This document shows positions 54,414 to 63,017 of a stretch of 63,265 nt of DNA, one piece after another. Numbering within the stretch: the stretch's first letter is position 1; each line of letters starts with the position of its first letter. Under the pieces are notes generated by a model, which was not told the DNA's origin, did not search any database, and saw only the letters and a program-made list of their open reading frames with translations. Made by a program: the position numbers and the translations under genes. Source of the DNA: Pseudoalteromonas sp. XMcav2-N (GTDB lineage: Bacteria; Pseudomonadota; Gammaproteobacteria; Enterobacterales; Alteromonadaceae). Location: the NCBI RefSeq assembly GCF_024124545.1, contig NZ_JAMXSF010000023.1, forward strand, positions 1-63,265, in the 5' to 3' direction.

Positions 54414-55535
54414 ATGATGAAGAGAAAGCTGATAGTTGCATCCATATGGTCACTGATGAGCACTACTTTGCTGAGTACGGCTTATGCCGCAGAGCAGCCA
54501 CATGTGCTAATGGTACTGAGTAGTTACGGAAAGCAGGTTGATGGTAAAACCACCCAGCCTGGCTTTGAGTTTGACGAATTAAGCAAAGCGTACCAGGTTT
54601 TTAACGACAACGGGATTAAGATCACACTGGCCTCGCCTGGAGGAGGTCAACCCCTTGCAGATGAATACAATAAAGAAAAGTCGTATAACCAGGCATTCTT
54701 AAACGATCCTCAGGCGATGAGTGCTCTGACCGACACGGTTAAATTGGCGAGCCTGCAAGGTCAGGCATTTGATGGGGTGTTTATCGTCGGTGGCAAAGGC
54801 CCAATGTTTGATTTACATAAAGACGCCGAGTTGCAGCGCCTGATACGGGAAATTTATGAGCTGCAAGGCGTGGTGGGTGCGGTTTGCCACGGACCCGCTG
54901 CACTGGTGGATGTCACGTTAAGCAATGGTGAATATCTGGTAGATGGTAAAAGAGTCAACGGTTTTACCAATCTGGAAGAAGACGCTTTTGGCAAAAAGTG
55001 GCGACCTCAGTTTGAATTTTTACTGGAAGACAAATTAAAAGAGCGGGGTGGTCAGTTTGAACAGGATGGCCTGATGCTGAATCAGGTGACCATAGATGGC
55101 CGTTTGATCACCGGTCAAAACCCGTTTTCAACAGCAGATACAGCCGCTGCTATGGCCAGAGCAATGGGTGTCGGTGACGTCAAAGAACCTGCTTATAAAG
55201 ATGATCAGAGTGTTAAACTGGCTGAGCTCATGTTCACAGATAAAGCCGCGGCGGAAGCGGAGTTTAAGCAATCGCCACAGAGCTATGATGTGCAAATGCT
55301 TGCCATGATAGGGGTCTATCAGGCGAAGTATGCTAAAACGCAGTTGCAACTGCACAATGCCATTGAATTGATGACGTTTGCCCAGTCTCAGTTTAATCAT
55401 CCCATGATTGAACTTACGATTGCGCAGTCCTATGTCCGACAAAATGATTTTGCTCAGGCAAAGTCAAGCTTGTTAAAAGCACAGAAAGCCTATCCGGACA
55501 ATGACAAAATTAAAGCCATGCTCGCAACACTATAA
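54414..55535 (+). CDS. Exported DJ-1/PfpI (class I glutamine amidotransferase-like) protein
   Basis: The 373-residue protein has a signal peptide (cleavage after STAYA) and a DJ-1/PfpI domain to about residue 245 with the nucleophile Cys in VGAVCHGPAAL and GGKGPMFDL, as in Hsp31-like chaperone/glyoxalase proteins. The last ~100 residues form TPR-like helices (SYVRQNDFAQAKSSLLKAQKAYP). Export of this family is uncommon and suggests a periplasmic chaperone, deglycase or hydrolase role. AAGGAG precedes ATG 54414 (or 54417). It stands alone. Confidence 0.85.
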   Translation: MMKRKLIVASIWSLMSTTLLSTAYAAEQPHVLMVLSSYGKQVDGKTTQPGFEFDELSKAYQVFNDNGIKITLASPGGGQPLADEYNKEKSYNQAFLNDPQAMSALTDTVKLASLQGQAFDGVFIVGGKGPMFDLHKDAELQRLIREIYELQGVVGAVCHGPAALVDVTLSNGEYLVDGKRVNGFTNLEEDAFGKKWRPQFEFLLEDKLKERGGQFEQDGLMLNQVTIDGRLITGQNPFSTADTAAAMARAMGVGDVKEPAYKDDQSVKLAELMFTDKAAAEAEFKQSPQSYDVQMLAMIGVYQAKYAKTQLQLHNAIELMTFAQSQFNHPMIELTIAQSYVRQNDFAQAKSSLLKAQKAYPDNDKIKAMLATL

Positions 55536-55904
55536 TCCAATAAAACGACCACAAAAACAGGGTAAACGCGCCAGTGTTTGCCCTCACGTCTACAACTATG
55601 AAATTTACTAATAGCTGAATGCCTGGTTACTTTATGCTCATTGTCACTAATAACGGTATAAAGGCTGGGAAATAAAATGCCCAGCGCAGTCTTATACCTT
55701 AATTTGTATCTTTTTTGTTTTATATTTGTGTTTTAGTTGATCTATGTGAACAAATCCTTGCAGTGTGCTTACGATAACCTATCATTTTTTCTATTAACAA
55801 AAGTCATGTACTTTCATCGCAAATTGGATTTTAAAAAGCCTGGTCAGGCGCTACACTAACCTTGCTTGATAACTCAAAACGTCAAAGGAAGTGTGTCTAT
55901 CATC
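55536..55904. other. Intergenic region with terminator-like hairpin
   Basis: AGGGTAAAC (55559-55567) pairs with GTTTGCCCT (55576-55584) with one G-U; no T tract follows, but position after the DJ-1 gene suggests a terminator. The rest, AT-rich, carries the promoter of the next gene. No other feature is seen. Confidence 0.45.
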
Positions 55905-56315
55905 ATGAAGTTAAATGATAATTATGATGCTGACTTTAGCCGTGCAGTATTTGGGCCCTATGAGCTTCACAAAAGGAAAAGGTTGTTAACATATTGTGGT
56001 GAAAGCGTGCGGTTGGAGCCTCTTATCTATGACTTATTAGAATATTTTATCTGTCATAGAGATAGGGTGATTGGCCGGGATGAATTGTGCCGGGAGATCT
56101 GGCAACAAGAGTATGTCGACAACAATGCCATTAACCGGGCTGTTTCCGAGTTACGGCGATGTGTTTCCAAGCACAAACTTGGAGTTGACGTGATCAGAAC
56201 GCATTATCGCAAGGGTTATAGCTTCAACCTGATGGTTGAGCTGGATCCCAGACCAAACCCGTTCCGTTGGATAGCTAAGTGGTTTCATCAGGCTGTGCCA
56301 TGCAAAGAACAGTGA
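55905..56315 (+). CDS. Winged-helix transcriptional regulator (OmpR-type DNA-binding domain alone)
   Basis: The 136-residue protein is mostly a Trans_reg_C winged helix (FGPYELHKRKRLLTYCGES, RDELCREIWQQEYVDNNAINRAVSELRR, IRTHYRKGYSFNLM) with no receiver and no clear transmembrane helix, only a Trp/His-rich C-terminal tail. It may be a truncated CadC-like regulator or a small stand-alone regulator. The start is ATG 55905 (AAAGGAA lies 14 nt upstream) or GTG 55893. Target unknown. Confidence 0.75.
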   Translation: MKLNDNYDADFSRAVFGPYELHKRKRLLTYCGESVRLEPLIYDLLEYFICHRDRVIGRDELCREIWQQEYVDNNAINRAVSELRRCVSKHKLGVDVIRTHYRKGYSFNLMVELDPRPNPFRWIAKWFHQAVPCKEQ

Positions 56316-56406
56316 TCAGTCAAACGTCTTGTGGGCTAGCGTCGCTCACGCTGGTCGTGCTTAATAACTAGATGCATTGGGCTAGTAGCCTCATAACTAA
56401 ACCAAT

Positions 56407-56604
56407 GTGAAATCAACTATGCGTGCTGGTGGCGGGTTAATTTTATCGATTTTCCTGCCCACATTAAGCTGCTTAGTATGTTATTACTTTTCCTCTCTTT
56501 CTTATTCATCTGAGTACGCAACAGGTATTCCTCTTCTGGCGTTTACTATTTATCTGACTAGATTCTTCGGTGACAAGCTTGTCATTAGCTGTTTGATGGT
56601 TTAA
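56407..56604 (+). CDS. Possible small membrane protein (65 aa)
   Basis: I do not recognise this. The frame encodes two hydrophobic stretches (LILSIFLPTLSCLVCYYF and IPLLAFTIYLTRFF), so it might be a small two-helix membrane protein. There is no clear ribosome binding site and no neighbour supports it; it lies between a regulator and an acetyltransferase. It may be a chance ORF. Confidence 0.35.
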   Translation: MKSTMRAGGGLILSIFLPTLSCLVCYYFSSLSYSSEYATGIPLLAFTIYLTRFFGDKLVISCLMV

Positions 56605-56637
56605 AAAAGGGCCGTTAATGCGAAAGGAACTAATCCA

Positions 56638-57108
56638 GTGTTTAAGATATCAGGTACATCATATGCCTGCCGCGAAGCCAGGCAACAAGATATTGCCAGG
56701 ATGAGTGAAATCCGTTTACGGGTTACGGAGAATAAGCTAACCGACCCTGGTAAGATCACACCGCAAATGTACCTGGAACACATAACGGGACAAGGTAAGA
56801 GCTGGGTGTGTGAACTGAATGGTCAGATAGTTGGGTTTTCATCAGCGGCCAGTGAGGACGGGTCTATCTGGGTATTGTTTATTTTGCCTCAGTTTGAAGG
56901 GCTTGGTATTGGTAAAGCATTGTTATCACTTGCTTGTGACTGGTTGTTTAGTCGCACACATGAGGAGATCCGTTTGTATACGGAGATCAATACGCGTGCA
57001 GATGGCTTTTATCAGGCACTGGGTTGGTCCCGGGGCGCTGAAGATGACCTGGGCGATGTGTCTTTTACACTGCACCGTCACACTTTTTACGATAAAACCA
57101 GGGTGTGA
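56638..57108 (+). CDS. GNAT-family N-acetyltransferase
   Basis: The 156-residue protein has the GNAT fold: IWVLFILPQFEGLGIGKALL contains the acetyl-CoA pyrophosphate-binding loop (Q/RxxGxG/A) and FYQALGWSRG the C-terminal strand. It transfers an acetyl group from acetyl-CoA to an unknown amine in the cytosol. It starts with GTG 56638 after AAAGGA 9 nt upstream. The next small gene begins 38 bp after its stop. Confidence 0.85.
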   Translation: MFKISGTSYACREARQQDIARMSEIRLRVTENKLTDPGKITPQMYLEHITGQGKSWVCELNGQIVGFSSAASEDGSIWVLFILPQFEGLGIGKALLSLACDWLFSRTHEEIRLYTEINTRADGFYQALGWSRGAEDDLGDVSFTLHRHTFYDKTRV

Positions 57109-57146
57109 TAAACTGGATAAAATCAAAGGACTATTCAGGTAACGTT

Positions 57147-57566
57147 ATGGCACCGCCACTTCAACAACTGACTCACTGGTTTTGTGCTTTACCGCAGGGC
57201 CACAGACAAGTGCTGACTGACACATTAAGCGGGGTCTTTACGGAATTAAATCACTGCCCGACACCTTTAAAAGAACAGCGTCTGGTTGAGTTATTGACCC
57301 AGCAGACCAGTAATATAAATCTGTTCGCCCTTATCCTTAATCTGCGTACGCATATTGAGCATACGTTTACATCGCAAACCGACCCACTCCCCAAGCTGAC
57401 GACAGCGCAGGATCTGCTTTTTTATAGTCGGGCACAGGATGCGAATATGCTGCGAAAAATTGCCGATGAACAATGGCATTGGCAACAATCACGTGATTCC
57501 TGGCTGAAGCTGAAACAAGAGTATCTGTCTTTGCAGTATGTACGTCGCTGGTTGCACACAAACTGA
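57147..57566 (+). CDS. Hypothetical protein (139 aa)
   Basis: I do not recognise this protein. It is soluble, helix-rich, with several Trp and Leu/Gln-rich segments (HWFCALPQGHRQVLTDTLSG, EQWHWQQSRDSWLKLKQEYL) and no signal peptide. ATG 57147 has AGGT upstream. It sits between a GNAT gene and a response regulator; co-transcription with either is possible but not shown. Confidence 0.6.
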   Translation: MAPPLQQLTHWFCALPQGHRQVLTDTLSGVFTELNHCPTPLKEQRLVELLTQQTSNINLFALILNLRTHIEHTFTSQTDPLPKLTTAQDLLFYSRAQDANMLRKIADEQWHWQQSRDSWLKLKQEYLSLQYVRRWLHTN

Positions 57567-57639
57567 CCTGGTTTTCACATTGCTTTCACGAATTTCGCGT
57601 TAGCTTTTTTGTTATATTCCGAAGAAAGTGGTGGCCTGC

Positions 57640-58335
57640 ATGGCACAAGTAAAAGTACTGCTGATTGAAGACAATCAGGATCTTAGCCTGAACATAGGTG
57701 AATATTTTGAGTCGCAGGGCGCGGTCATCGACTTTGCTTACACCGGTGAGCTGGGTGTGCAACTTGCATTGGAACAATTTTACGATTGTGTGGTCCTAGA
57801 TGTGATGCTACCCAAAATGGATGGATTGGCTGTCTGTCAGCAACTCAGAGCAGAAGCCAATCGCCATATTCCCATCATTATGCTCACTGCCCGCGATACG
57901 CTTGATGACAAACTCAACGGTTTTTCTTTGGGGGTAGACGACTATCTGACCAAGCCTTTTGCCCTTGAAGAGTTATGGGTGCGTTGCAATGCACTGGCAA
58001 AAAGACACTTGCTAAATAGTGAACACACACTTTCTTTGGGGCGTGATGAAAAAGCGGTATCACTTAATAGTCAGACTCAACATATTGAGCGTGCCGGGTG
58101 TGAGGTAACGCTTCAGCCTATTCCATTTAAAATTTTGCGTTTACTGATGGAACATCATCCTCGCGCGCTGAGTCGCAGTGAGCTGTGTGACAGGATCTGG
58201 GGAGATGAACCGACGGATTCAGATGCATTGCGCTCGCATATTTATCAGCTTCGCAAAGCGATAGACAAGCCATTTAGCAGTCCGATCATCAAAACAATAC
58301 ACGGCATAGGGTTTGCTCTGGATATAGAAGGATAA
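57640..58335 (+). CDS. OmpR/PhoP-family response regulator
   Basis: The 231-residue protein has a receiver (LLIEDNQDLS, VVLDVMLPKMDG with phospho-Asp, TARDTLDDKLNGFSLGVDDY, KPFALEE) and an OmpR-type winged helix (LSRSELCDRIWGDEPTDSDALRSH ... IKTIHGIGFAL). ATG 57640 begins the receiver; GTG 57628 is in frame. It is 6 bp from its kinase gene. The resemblance is to QseB/PhoP-type regulators; the regulon is unknown. Confidence 0.92.
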   Translation: MAQVKVLLIEDNQDLSLNIGEYFESQGAVIDFAYTGELGVQLALEQFYDCVVLDVMLPKMDGLAVCQQLRAEANRHIPIIMLTARDTLDDKLNGFSLGVDDYLTKPFALEELWVRCNALAKRHLLNSEHTLSLGRDEKAVSLNSQTQHIERAGCEVTLQPIPFKILRLLMEHHPRALSRSELCDRIWGDEPTDSDALRSHIYQLRKAIDKPFSSPIIKTIHGIGFALDIEG

Positions 58336-58341
58336 TTCTGT

Positions 58342-59613
58342 ATGAAAGCCACTCAGTTACGAAATCGGATTGTCGCCTTTTTTGTCGGTATTGCGTTATT
58401 TATTAGTGCTCTGTTTGGGGCGGCAAGCTTTTTGTTTGCGTACAGTATAGAAGACAGGTTTTTTATTTATTTGCTGGATGATGAGGCGCAGACCGTTGCT
58501 GCGCAACTTGAATCAGGCCTTGAAGCCAGGCCCAGGCTCGACTTTATTCGCTACTACCCTGAAAAGCATGATTTACCGGCAATTATCCGGGAAGTGCTTG
58601 ATGAAGAGCCTAATCGGATCGAGTTTAGCGGTGAAAACGACAACCATTACCATCTTAAGCAGATACCCGCAGGCTATTTACTGGCTGAAGTCAGTGAGCA
58701 GCTGGTGGTGCGTAAGATCAAAGGTGGCATGCTGAAGTTTATTCTGGTGCTGTTTGGCGGTGTTCTTGTGCTGGCGTTGATATTGGCTTTTACTTCCCTG
58801 ATGATGGCAAAGCGCCTGATCAAACCGCTGGATACTTTGGTTAGAATTGTAGAAGACGCGCCAGTAGAGCGCTTGCCGCAGAATTTCTCCGGGCAGTTTG
58901 TCAATGATGAAATTGGTGCATTCGCAAGAACTCTGGAGCATGCCTTGTCTCGTATTCGGCGCTTTATCAGCCGCGAGCAGGCATTCACTCGGGATGTGTC
59001 CCATGAGTTAAGAACACCAGTGGCAATTACTCAAAGCTCACTGACTTTACTCAGACAAACACCACTAACCGACAAGCAAGCAGAGCTGGTAGGTCGGATT
59101 GCTGATGCTCAGCATCAAATCACACAAAGCCTGGAAGTCTTACTGGCATTGGCCCGGGAAGAAACCTTAGCTGATGCGAATACCCGCGTGTTACCTTTGG
59201 TCGAACAGGTTATTTTAAGCCAGGCAGAAAAAATTGCTGGTAAAGAGATAGAGGTCGAAGTTGACATCGCAGCAAAGTTGGAGTTACCCATTGCCCCCAG
59301 TGCATTGCGGCTGTTGCTTAATAACCTGATCGGTAATGCATTTACCCATATCCGTAGCGGCGTAGTCACTATAGAAGGACACGCACAGTCAATTATGGTA
59401 TCGGATACTGGAGAGGGTATTGCCCCTGACCTGTTGAAAACGCTGTTTGAACCCGGCGTAAAAGGTCCCGAAAGTGAGGGGATGGGTATGGGGCTCTCCA
59501 TGGTTAAGCGCCTGTGCGAAAAACTCGACATTGAGCTGAGTGTTTCCAGCTCAGATTCAGGCAGTGCATTTTGTCTGAAGTTTCCTGATGGAGATAACCA
59601 GATCAACCAATAG
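58342..59613 (+). CDS. Sensor histidine kinase partner of OmpR-type regulator
   Basis: The 423-residue kinase has an N-terminal helix, a ~100-residue periplasmic domain, a second helix (about residues 133-155), HAMP, H box TRDVSHELRTPVAITQSS, and an ATPase domain (N box LLNNLIGNAFTH, G boxes SDTGEGI and EGMGMGLSMVK). It forms a two-component system with the preceding regulator, in the same operon. The signal is unknown. Confidence 0.92.
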   Translation: MKATQLRNRIVAFFVGIALFISALFGAASFLFAYSIEDRFFIYLLDDEAQTVAAQLESGLEARPRLDFIRYYPEKHDLPAIIREVLDEEPNRIEFSGENDNHYHLKQIPAGYLLAEVSEQLVVRKIKGGMLKFILVLFGGVLVLALILAFTSLMMAKRLIKPLDTLVRIVEDAPVERLPQNFSGQFVNDEIGAFARTLEHALSRIRRFISREQAFTRDVSHELRTPVAITQSSLTLLRQTPLTDKQAELVGRIADAQHQITQSLEVLLALAREETLADANTRVLPLVEQVILSQAEKIAGKEIEVEVDIAAKLELPIAPSALRLLLNNLIGNAFTHIRSGVVTIEGHAQSIMVSDTGEGIAPDLLKTLFEPGVKGPESEGMGMGLSMVKRLCEKLDIELSVSSSDSGSAFCLKFPDGDNQINQ

Positions 59614-60255
59614 CTGAGTCTTTATTTTCTCACATGATGACATTGGGTATCTAGCAAACCACTCAGTCACTTCCAAACAACCCCGTTACTTCCAAGCAGC
59701 CCCGTCATCCCGGACGCTTGCGAGCCGGGAACTATCTAAACACTATGCTGCAGTGTCGCATTGTAGAGGAGCCTCACAAACCACTCCGTCATCCGGAAAG
59801 CGAAGTCATGAGGTGTTTACCCGGCGTTATCTGTCACATGTTGTAGTGGTTGAAAAGATCCTGACACATTGATAAGAGATAATAACGGTGGTCTGTCGCC
59901 AAACCATTCAGAAGATAGATACTGGCCACTATAGATTTGTGAATTTATGATTGAGTGTCTACAAAAACTCCGAGGCTAGATTAGTTCAATGATTTAGGAA
60001 ACAACGCCCAGCATGAGTAGCAAAGGTAATTTCATGAGTATTCCATTTAACAAAAGTAGTGCTGGGTGCATAGACAGCATTTGGGCTGTTGTCCAATAAC
60101 ATTATTACGCCCCAGCTTGTTCAAATTTTACGTATTTGTGGCTTTAGTAGTTGCAACTGTTTGTTTACTTTAAGTTTATTCCGTGGGACCATGAGGTAAT
60201 GTAATACAGTCTGTTTTGTCGGTTGATGTTCCGACATGTTGGGATAGAATAAATT
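59614..60255. other. Long gene-free stretch before cassette array
   Basis: This 642-bp region holds no convincing gene. It begins with repeated short units: CAAACCACTCAGTCACTTCC (59657) and a similar CAAACCACTCCGTCATCC (near 59778), around a REP-like hairpin. The remainder is AT-rich with no integrase gene on either strand. Confidence 0.6.
59708..59730. repeat. REP-like palindromic element
   Basis: TCCCGG-A-CGC-TT-GCG-AG-CCGGGA forms a compact hairpin followed by ACTATCT. CCGTCATCCCGG-type units of this kind are recurrent extragenic palindromes in many gammaproteobacterial genomes. Confidence 0.55.
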
Positions 60256-60262
60256 GTTAGGC
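60256..60262 (+). other. Core recombination site GTTAGGC at start of array
   Basis: GTTAGGC matches GTTRRRY; recombination would occur between G60256 and T60257. It could be the remnant of attI or the R' of a lost upstream cassette. The bases to its left do not form an attC with it. Confidence 0.6.
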
Positions 60263-60271
60263 ATACGGAAT

Positions 60272-60817
60272 ATGAATCGAGTTAAATCTTACATTGTTGC
60301 AACCCTCCTGCTATCAACCGTCGGGTGTAAATCAACACCAGAGAAAGAAGATAAAGGTCTTGCTCTACGAAAATCAACGCCAATTCAACTGTTCATGGGA
60401 ACATGTGTGATCGGTCGAAAAAGCCCAAAGGCTCTAGAGCAATCGGCTAAAAGAGAAGGTTTCGTAATCGCACCTGAGGAAATTGCTCAAAATTATCTAA
60501 AAGGCAACGCAGGCAAAGCATGGTATTTGAATAATGACGAGGGTAATTTCGGGCTTGCATTACTAAAAAATAAACTTTGTTCTGTATTCATACACCAAGG
60601 AGAGCCAAATACAATTCAAGCTAGCATGGAAGCTTGGTTACCACCTAAAGGCAGTGGTTTTACTTATAAAAAAGAATTAGTTTCTCAATCAGGTAGCCTA
60701 ACTACAACTTCATATACTCTATATCAAGGTAACAGTTTTCTAGAGCAATGGGTAATCACAGTAAATAGAGCTAAGCCTAGTAACTTGGTTGCGATAATGT
60801 CATACCAAGGTGCTTAG
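60272..60817 (+). CDS. Cassette 1: lipoprotein
   Basis: The 181-residue protein has a lipobox (LLSTVGC, Cys17) and a mature part beginning KSTPEKEDK, with two further Cys (GTCVIG, KLCSVF). It faintly resembles the NMCC_0638-type lipoprotein family (initial GTC, later KAW and LLKNKLCSVFI); function is unknown. It is the first gene of the array, 10 bp after the core site GTTAGGC, with no ribosome binding site better than ACGGAAT. Confidence 0.75.
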   Translation: MNRVKSYIVATLLLSTVGCKSTPEKEDKGLALRKSTPIQLFMGTCVIGRKSPKALEQSAKREGFVIAPEEIAQNYLKGNAGKAWYLNNDEGNFGLALLKNKLCSVFIHQGEPNTIQASMEAWLPPKGSGFTYKKELVSQSGSLTTTSYTLYQGNSFLEQWVITVNRAKPSNLVAIMSYQGA

Positions 60818-60820
60818 TAT

Positions 60821-60922
60821 GCCTAACAAATTAATTAAACAGTGGACGCAAAACAGTAGGCTTGTGCTCCTCCGTCGCTTATTTTAGTCTACTATTTTTC
60901 TCATTTTATTAAGGCGTTAGGT
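60821..60922 (+). repeat. attC site 1
   Basis: R'' GCCTAAC (60821) and R' GTTAGGT (60916) bound ~102 nt. The arms pair TTAATTAAA with TTTTATTAA and AAAACAGTAG with CTACTATTTT, leaving a GC-rich loop with CTCCTCCGTCGCTTATTTT. This is the best-preserved attC here. Confidence 0.85.
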
Positions 60923-60934
60923 GAAATTGTAATT

Positions 60935-61396
60935 ATGCGAAATCCCTTGGTTATTTTATCTATATTTATTTTCTCTCTATATGCACCTTTATCCAAAGGT
61001 GCTCCCAATGACCTTATAGGAATATGGATAATTAACCATAACAGTGAGCATGTGGACTATAGTTTCATTGAGTACCAGGCCAATGGCGACAAGTGTGAAA
61101 TTGAATTTTCATTAGTTAATTCTCTAGATGTGACTCTTTATTGGAATAAATGGCGGTTGGAAAATGGTGTCATACATTCTTCCATATACAACACCACCTC
61201 ATTTATTGAATATGGTTTTGAGATCGGAGACAAAATAAATACTTTAAACAAAAACGAGCTTTTTGTGGATATGGTTATTCCTGAAGGTGATTATGAAACG
61301 GAATATCATTACAAAAAACATGGCGCTAAGTCAGGTCAAATCTGCGATACAGTGAGAAAGTTTTTTAAAAATAAAAGTAAAGAACCTGCTAAATAG
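60935..61396 (+). CDS. Cassette 2: exported hypothetical protein
   Basis: The 153-residue protein has a signal peptide (MRNPLVILSIFIFSLYAPLS, cleavage near SKGAP) and a mature part starting NDLIGIWIINH, a pattern typical of small lipocalin-like secreted proteins (an initial GxW), with two Cys. Function unknown. It begins 12 bp after attC 1. Lower GC than the chromosomal genes to the left is consistent with a captured cassette. Confidence 0.7.
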   Translation: MRNPLVILSIFIFSLYAPLSKGAPNDLIGIWIINHNSEHVDYSFIEYQANGDKCEIEFSLVNSLDVTLYWNKWRLENGVIHSSIYNTTSFIEYGFEIGDKINTLNKNELFVDMVIPEGDYETEYHYKKHGAKSGQICDTVRKFFKNKSKEPAK

Positions 61397-61401
61397 TTTA
61401 C

Positions 61402-61489
61402 ACCTAAAAAGTGCCTAAACCACGGGCACAAAACAGCAGGTTTTCGCTCCGCCGTCGCTAATTTTTCCCTGCTTAGGCAAGCCTTAGAT
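61402..61489 (+). repeat. attC site 2 (degenerate)
   Basis: R'' ACCTAAA and R' CTTAGAT (61483) deviate from consensus; the crossover G is C. It keeps GGCACAAAACAGCAGG, CTCCGCCGTCGCTAATTTTT and AGCAGG/CCTGCT pairing as in site 1. It probably recombines poorly. Confidence 0.65.
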
Positions 61490-61519
61490 ATCAATTTAAA
61501 AATAAACATACAGAGATAT

Positions 61520-62038
61520 ATGAATAAAAAACATTTATTAATGACTATTGTAGCTTTAGCATTATCTGGTTGTGCTGCTTCCGGAAAACCTAAAGAACAT
61601 TTGATAAAAGAAAAATTAAGCGTTGAGGAAGCCGCTCTAGTTCATCCAGCTCATATTCCAAAAGGGCTTATGCTCATAACATCTGTTGGCGACTTAAATA
61701 CTTATGGTTTTGCATTTGGTTATGCGGGCTCAGTCTATGTACCTCCAGGTGAATATGTTCTAAGTGTTGAGCTGAGCTTTGATTTTGCGATTCAAGATTT
61801 TGGTGGCCCGGCTTGGACTATTCCGGACGACCAGAAGTGTTACCCTTTAGACGGAATCAATCGAAAGGATTTTATATTAGTTCAGAAAGGCTACTCTAGT
61901 CCTTTAGCACAACTTGAGGGTGGCAAAGCATATCAAGTTCGCTTTGGTTTTGACCGTCGAGACAACCAAGAGCCTGTTCCATGCACATGGGTTGAAGTAC
62001 TTCCAAATAATTCGAATCTTGAGAAACAAGATGTCTAA
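61520..62038 (+). CDS. Cassette 3: lipoprotein
   Basis: The 172-residue protein has a lipobox (VALALSGC, Cys18) and then a mature part with one further pattern of Gly/Tyr-rich beta segments (FGYAGSVYVPPGEYVLSVEL) like small outer-membrane lipoproteins with a carbohydrate-binding-like sandwich; function unknown. Its TAA stop (62036) lies inside the R'' box of attC 3, typical of a tightly packed cassette. Confidence 0.75.
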   Translation: MNKKHLLMTIVALALSGCAASGKPKEHLIKEKLSVEEAALVHPAHIPKGLMLITSVGDLNTYGFAFGYAGSVYVPPGEYVLSVELSFDFAIQDFGGPAWTIPDDQKCYPLDGINRKDFILVQKGYSSPLAQLEGGKAYQVRFGFDRRDNQEPVPCTWVEVLPNNSNLEKQDV

Positions 62039-62155
62039 CAAGCCCCCCAAGGCTCAGCAGTTAAAGCTGCTTGGACCTCCGCTGCGTCGCTTATTTTGTG
62101 TTTTAATAGCACAAAATAATCAACACAGCCCCGGCCCCTTAGCTGAGCGCTATAT
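62033..62155 (+). repeat. attC site 3
   Basis: R'' GTCTAAC (62033), arm GCTCAGC/GCTGAGC, and a perfect 10-bp terminal hairpin TTATTTTGTG/CACAAAATAA (62091-62119). It shares CTCCGCTGCGTCGCTTATTTT with site 1. The R' GCTATAT (62149) departs from GTTRRRY at two positions. Confidence 0.7.
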
Positions 62156-62158
62156 TCA

Positions 62159-62422
62159 ATGGGGGCGTCTGTGATTTTGAACTTAATCTATTTTGTTTTA
62201 TCACTATTTTTTACCTTTCTTGTATATGAAAGCTTACCGCGAAATGGATGCCATTCTAATGGTGTTTGCATAGATTTTGATTCTTTGGAGTTAGCGGGTA
62301 TCTTGTACTTCTTTTTGGCTTTGTTCTTTGCAGTTTTGTGCTTAAAAAGGCTTTTTAATAAGGCAACGTATAAAGAGCTAAATGATTACAGTGCAAAAGA
62401 TTTAAGTGATATTGATGGTTAA
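62159..62422 (+). CDS. Cassette 4: small membrane protein
   Basis: The 87-residue protein has two transmembrane segments (VILNLIYFVLSLFFTFLVY and AGILYFFLALFFAVLCL) joined by a short loop with two Cys (GCHSNGVC) that could form a disulphide outside the membrane. Function unknown. It begins 4 bp after attC 3. GTG 62171 is an alternative start. Confidence 0.65.
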   Translation: MGASVILNLIYFVLSLFFTFLVYESLPRNGCHSNGVCIDFDSLELAGILYFFLALFFAVLCLKRLFNKATYKELNDYSAKDLSDIDG

Positions 62423-62426
62423 TTGC

Positions 62427-62559
62427 ATATAACAAACGCTTTAACCAAAAAAGACGCAAAACAGTAGGCTTAAGCTTATTTTCCTCTGATCTTGGCTCGG
62501 TGTACCACGCCAGTGAAGCGAAGGAAGGCTAGCGTACCTTGGAAGTATAGTCGTTATGG
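62427..62559 (+). repeat. attC site 4
   Basis: It starts ATATAACAAACGC and contains GACGCAAAACAGTAGGCTT, identical in part to site 1. R' GTTATGG (62553) contains the ATG of the next gene. Length about 133 nt. Confidence 0.68.
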
Positions 62560-63017
62560 AAACACTTACTATTTTTGAATCTCCTGTTTCGGGAGCCTTA
62601 GGTGTATATAGATATTTTTTACTGACTGGGGTTATTACTGCTGGTTATGTATTGATTCAGCACTTCGTATATAAAGAGCGAACGCTGAAGTTAACCGTTT
62701 TTTATTCATTCTGCCTTTTTACTTTTTTCTATCTTGTCGCAAATTCACAACAAAAGTTTTATAAGGCTGTGGTGAGAAACAACATCGTTATTCTATTTTA
62801 CCCTTCGAGTGAGGTGTATTTGGACATAAATGATGTAGAGAAAAGCCAGTTTAGATATAGAAATTATAGAAATTCCAGAGAGGTAACGTGTCGGATTTCG
62901 CTTATTACGCACGACAAGCGATACAGTAGTGGAGAAAAAGACAGTGGCTGTAAGCAGATGTCGAAGCGTATTAATAAACTTCTTGAAAAGAGAGCTGAAC
63001 AAAGGAGTTTGCCATGA
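62556..63017 (+). CDS. Cassette 5: membrane protein of unknown function
   Basis: The 153-residue protein has two N-terminal transmembrane helices (YFLLTGVITAGYVLIQHF and LTVFYSFCLFTFFYLVA) and a basic soluble C-terminal part rich in Arg/Tyr. Function unknown. Its start codon lies inside the attC 4 R' box, so no separate ribosome binding site is present other than GGAAGTATAG. No attC follows; an insertion sequence comes next. Confidence 0.65.
   Translation: METLTIFESPVSGALGVYRYFLLTGVITAGYVLIQHFVYKERTLKLTVFYSFCLFTFFYLVANSQQKFYKAVVRNNIVILFYPSSEVYLDINDVEKSQFRYRNYRNSREVTCRISLITHDKRYSSGEKDSGCKQMSKRINKLLEKRAEQRSLP

Noticed and set aside
60045..60262. An attC formed by ATTTAAC (60045) and GTTAGGC (60256)
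   Set aside because: The 218-nt span is too long and the arms do not pair as in the downstream sites; only the core site at 60256 is kept.
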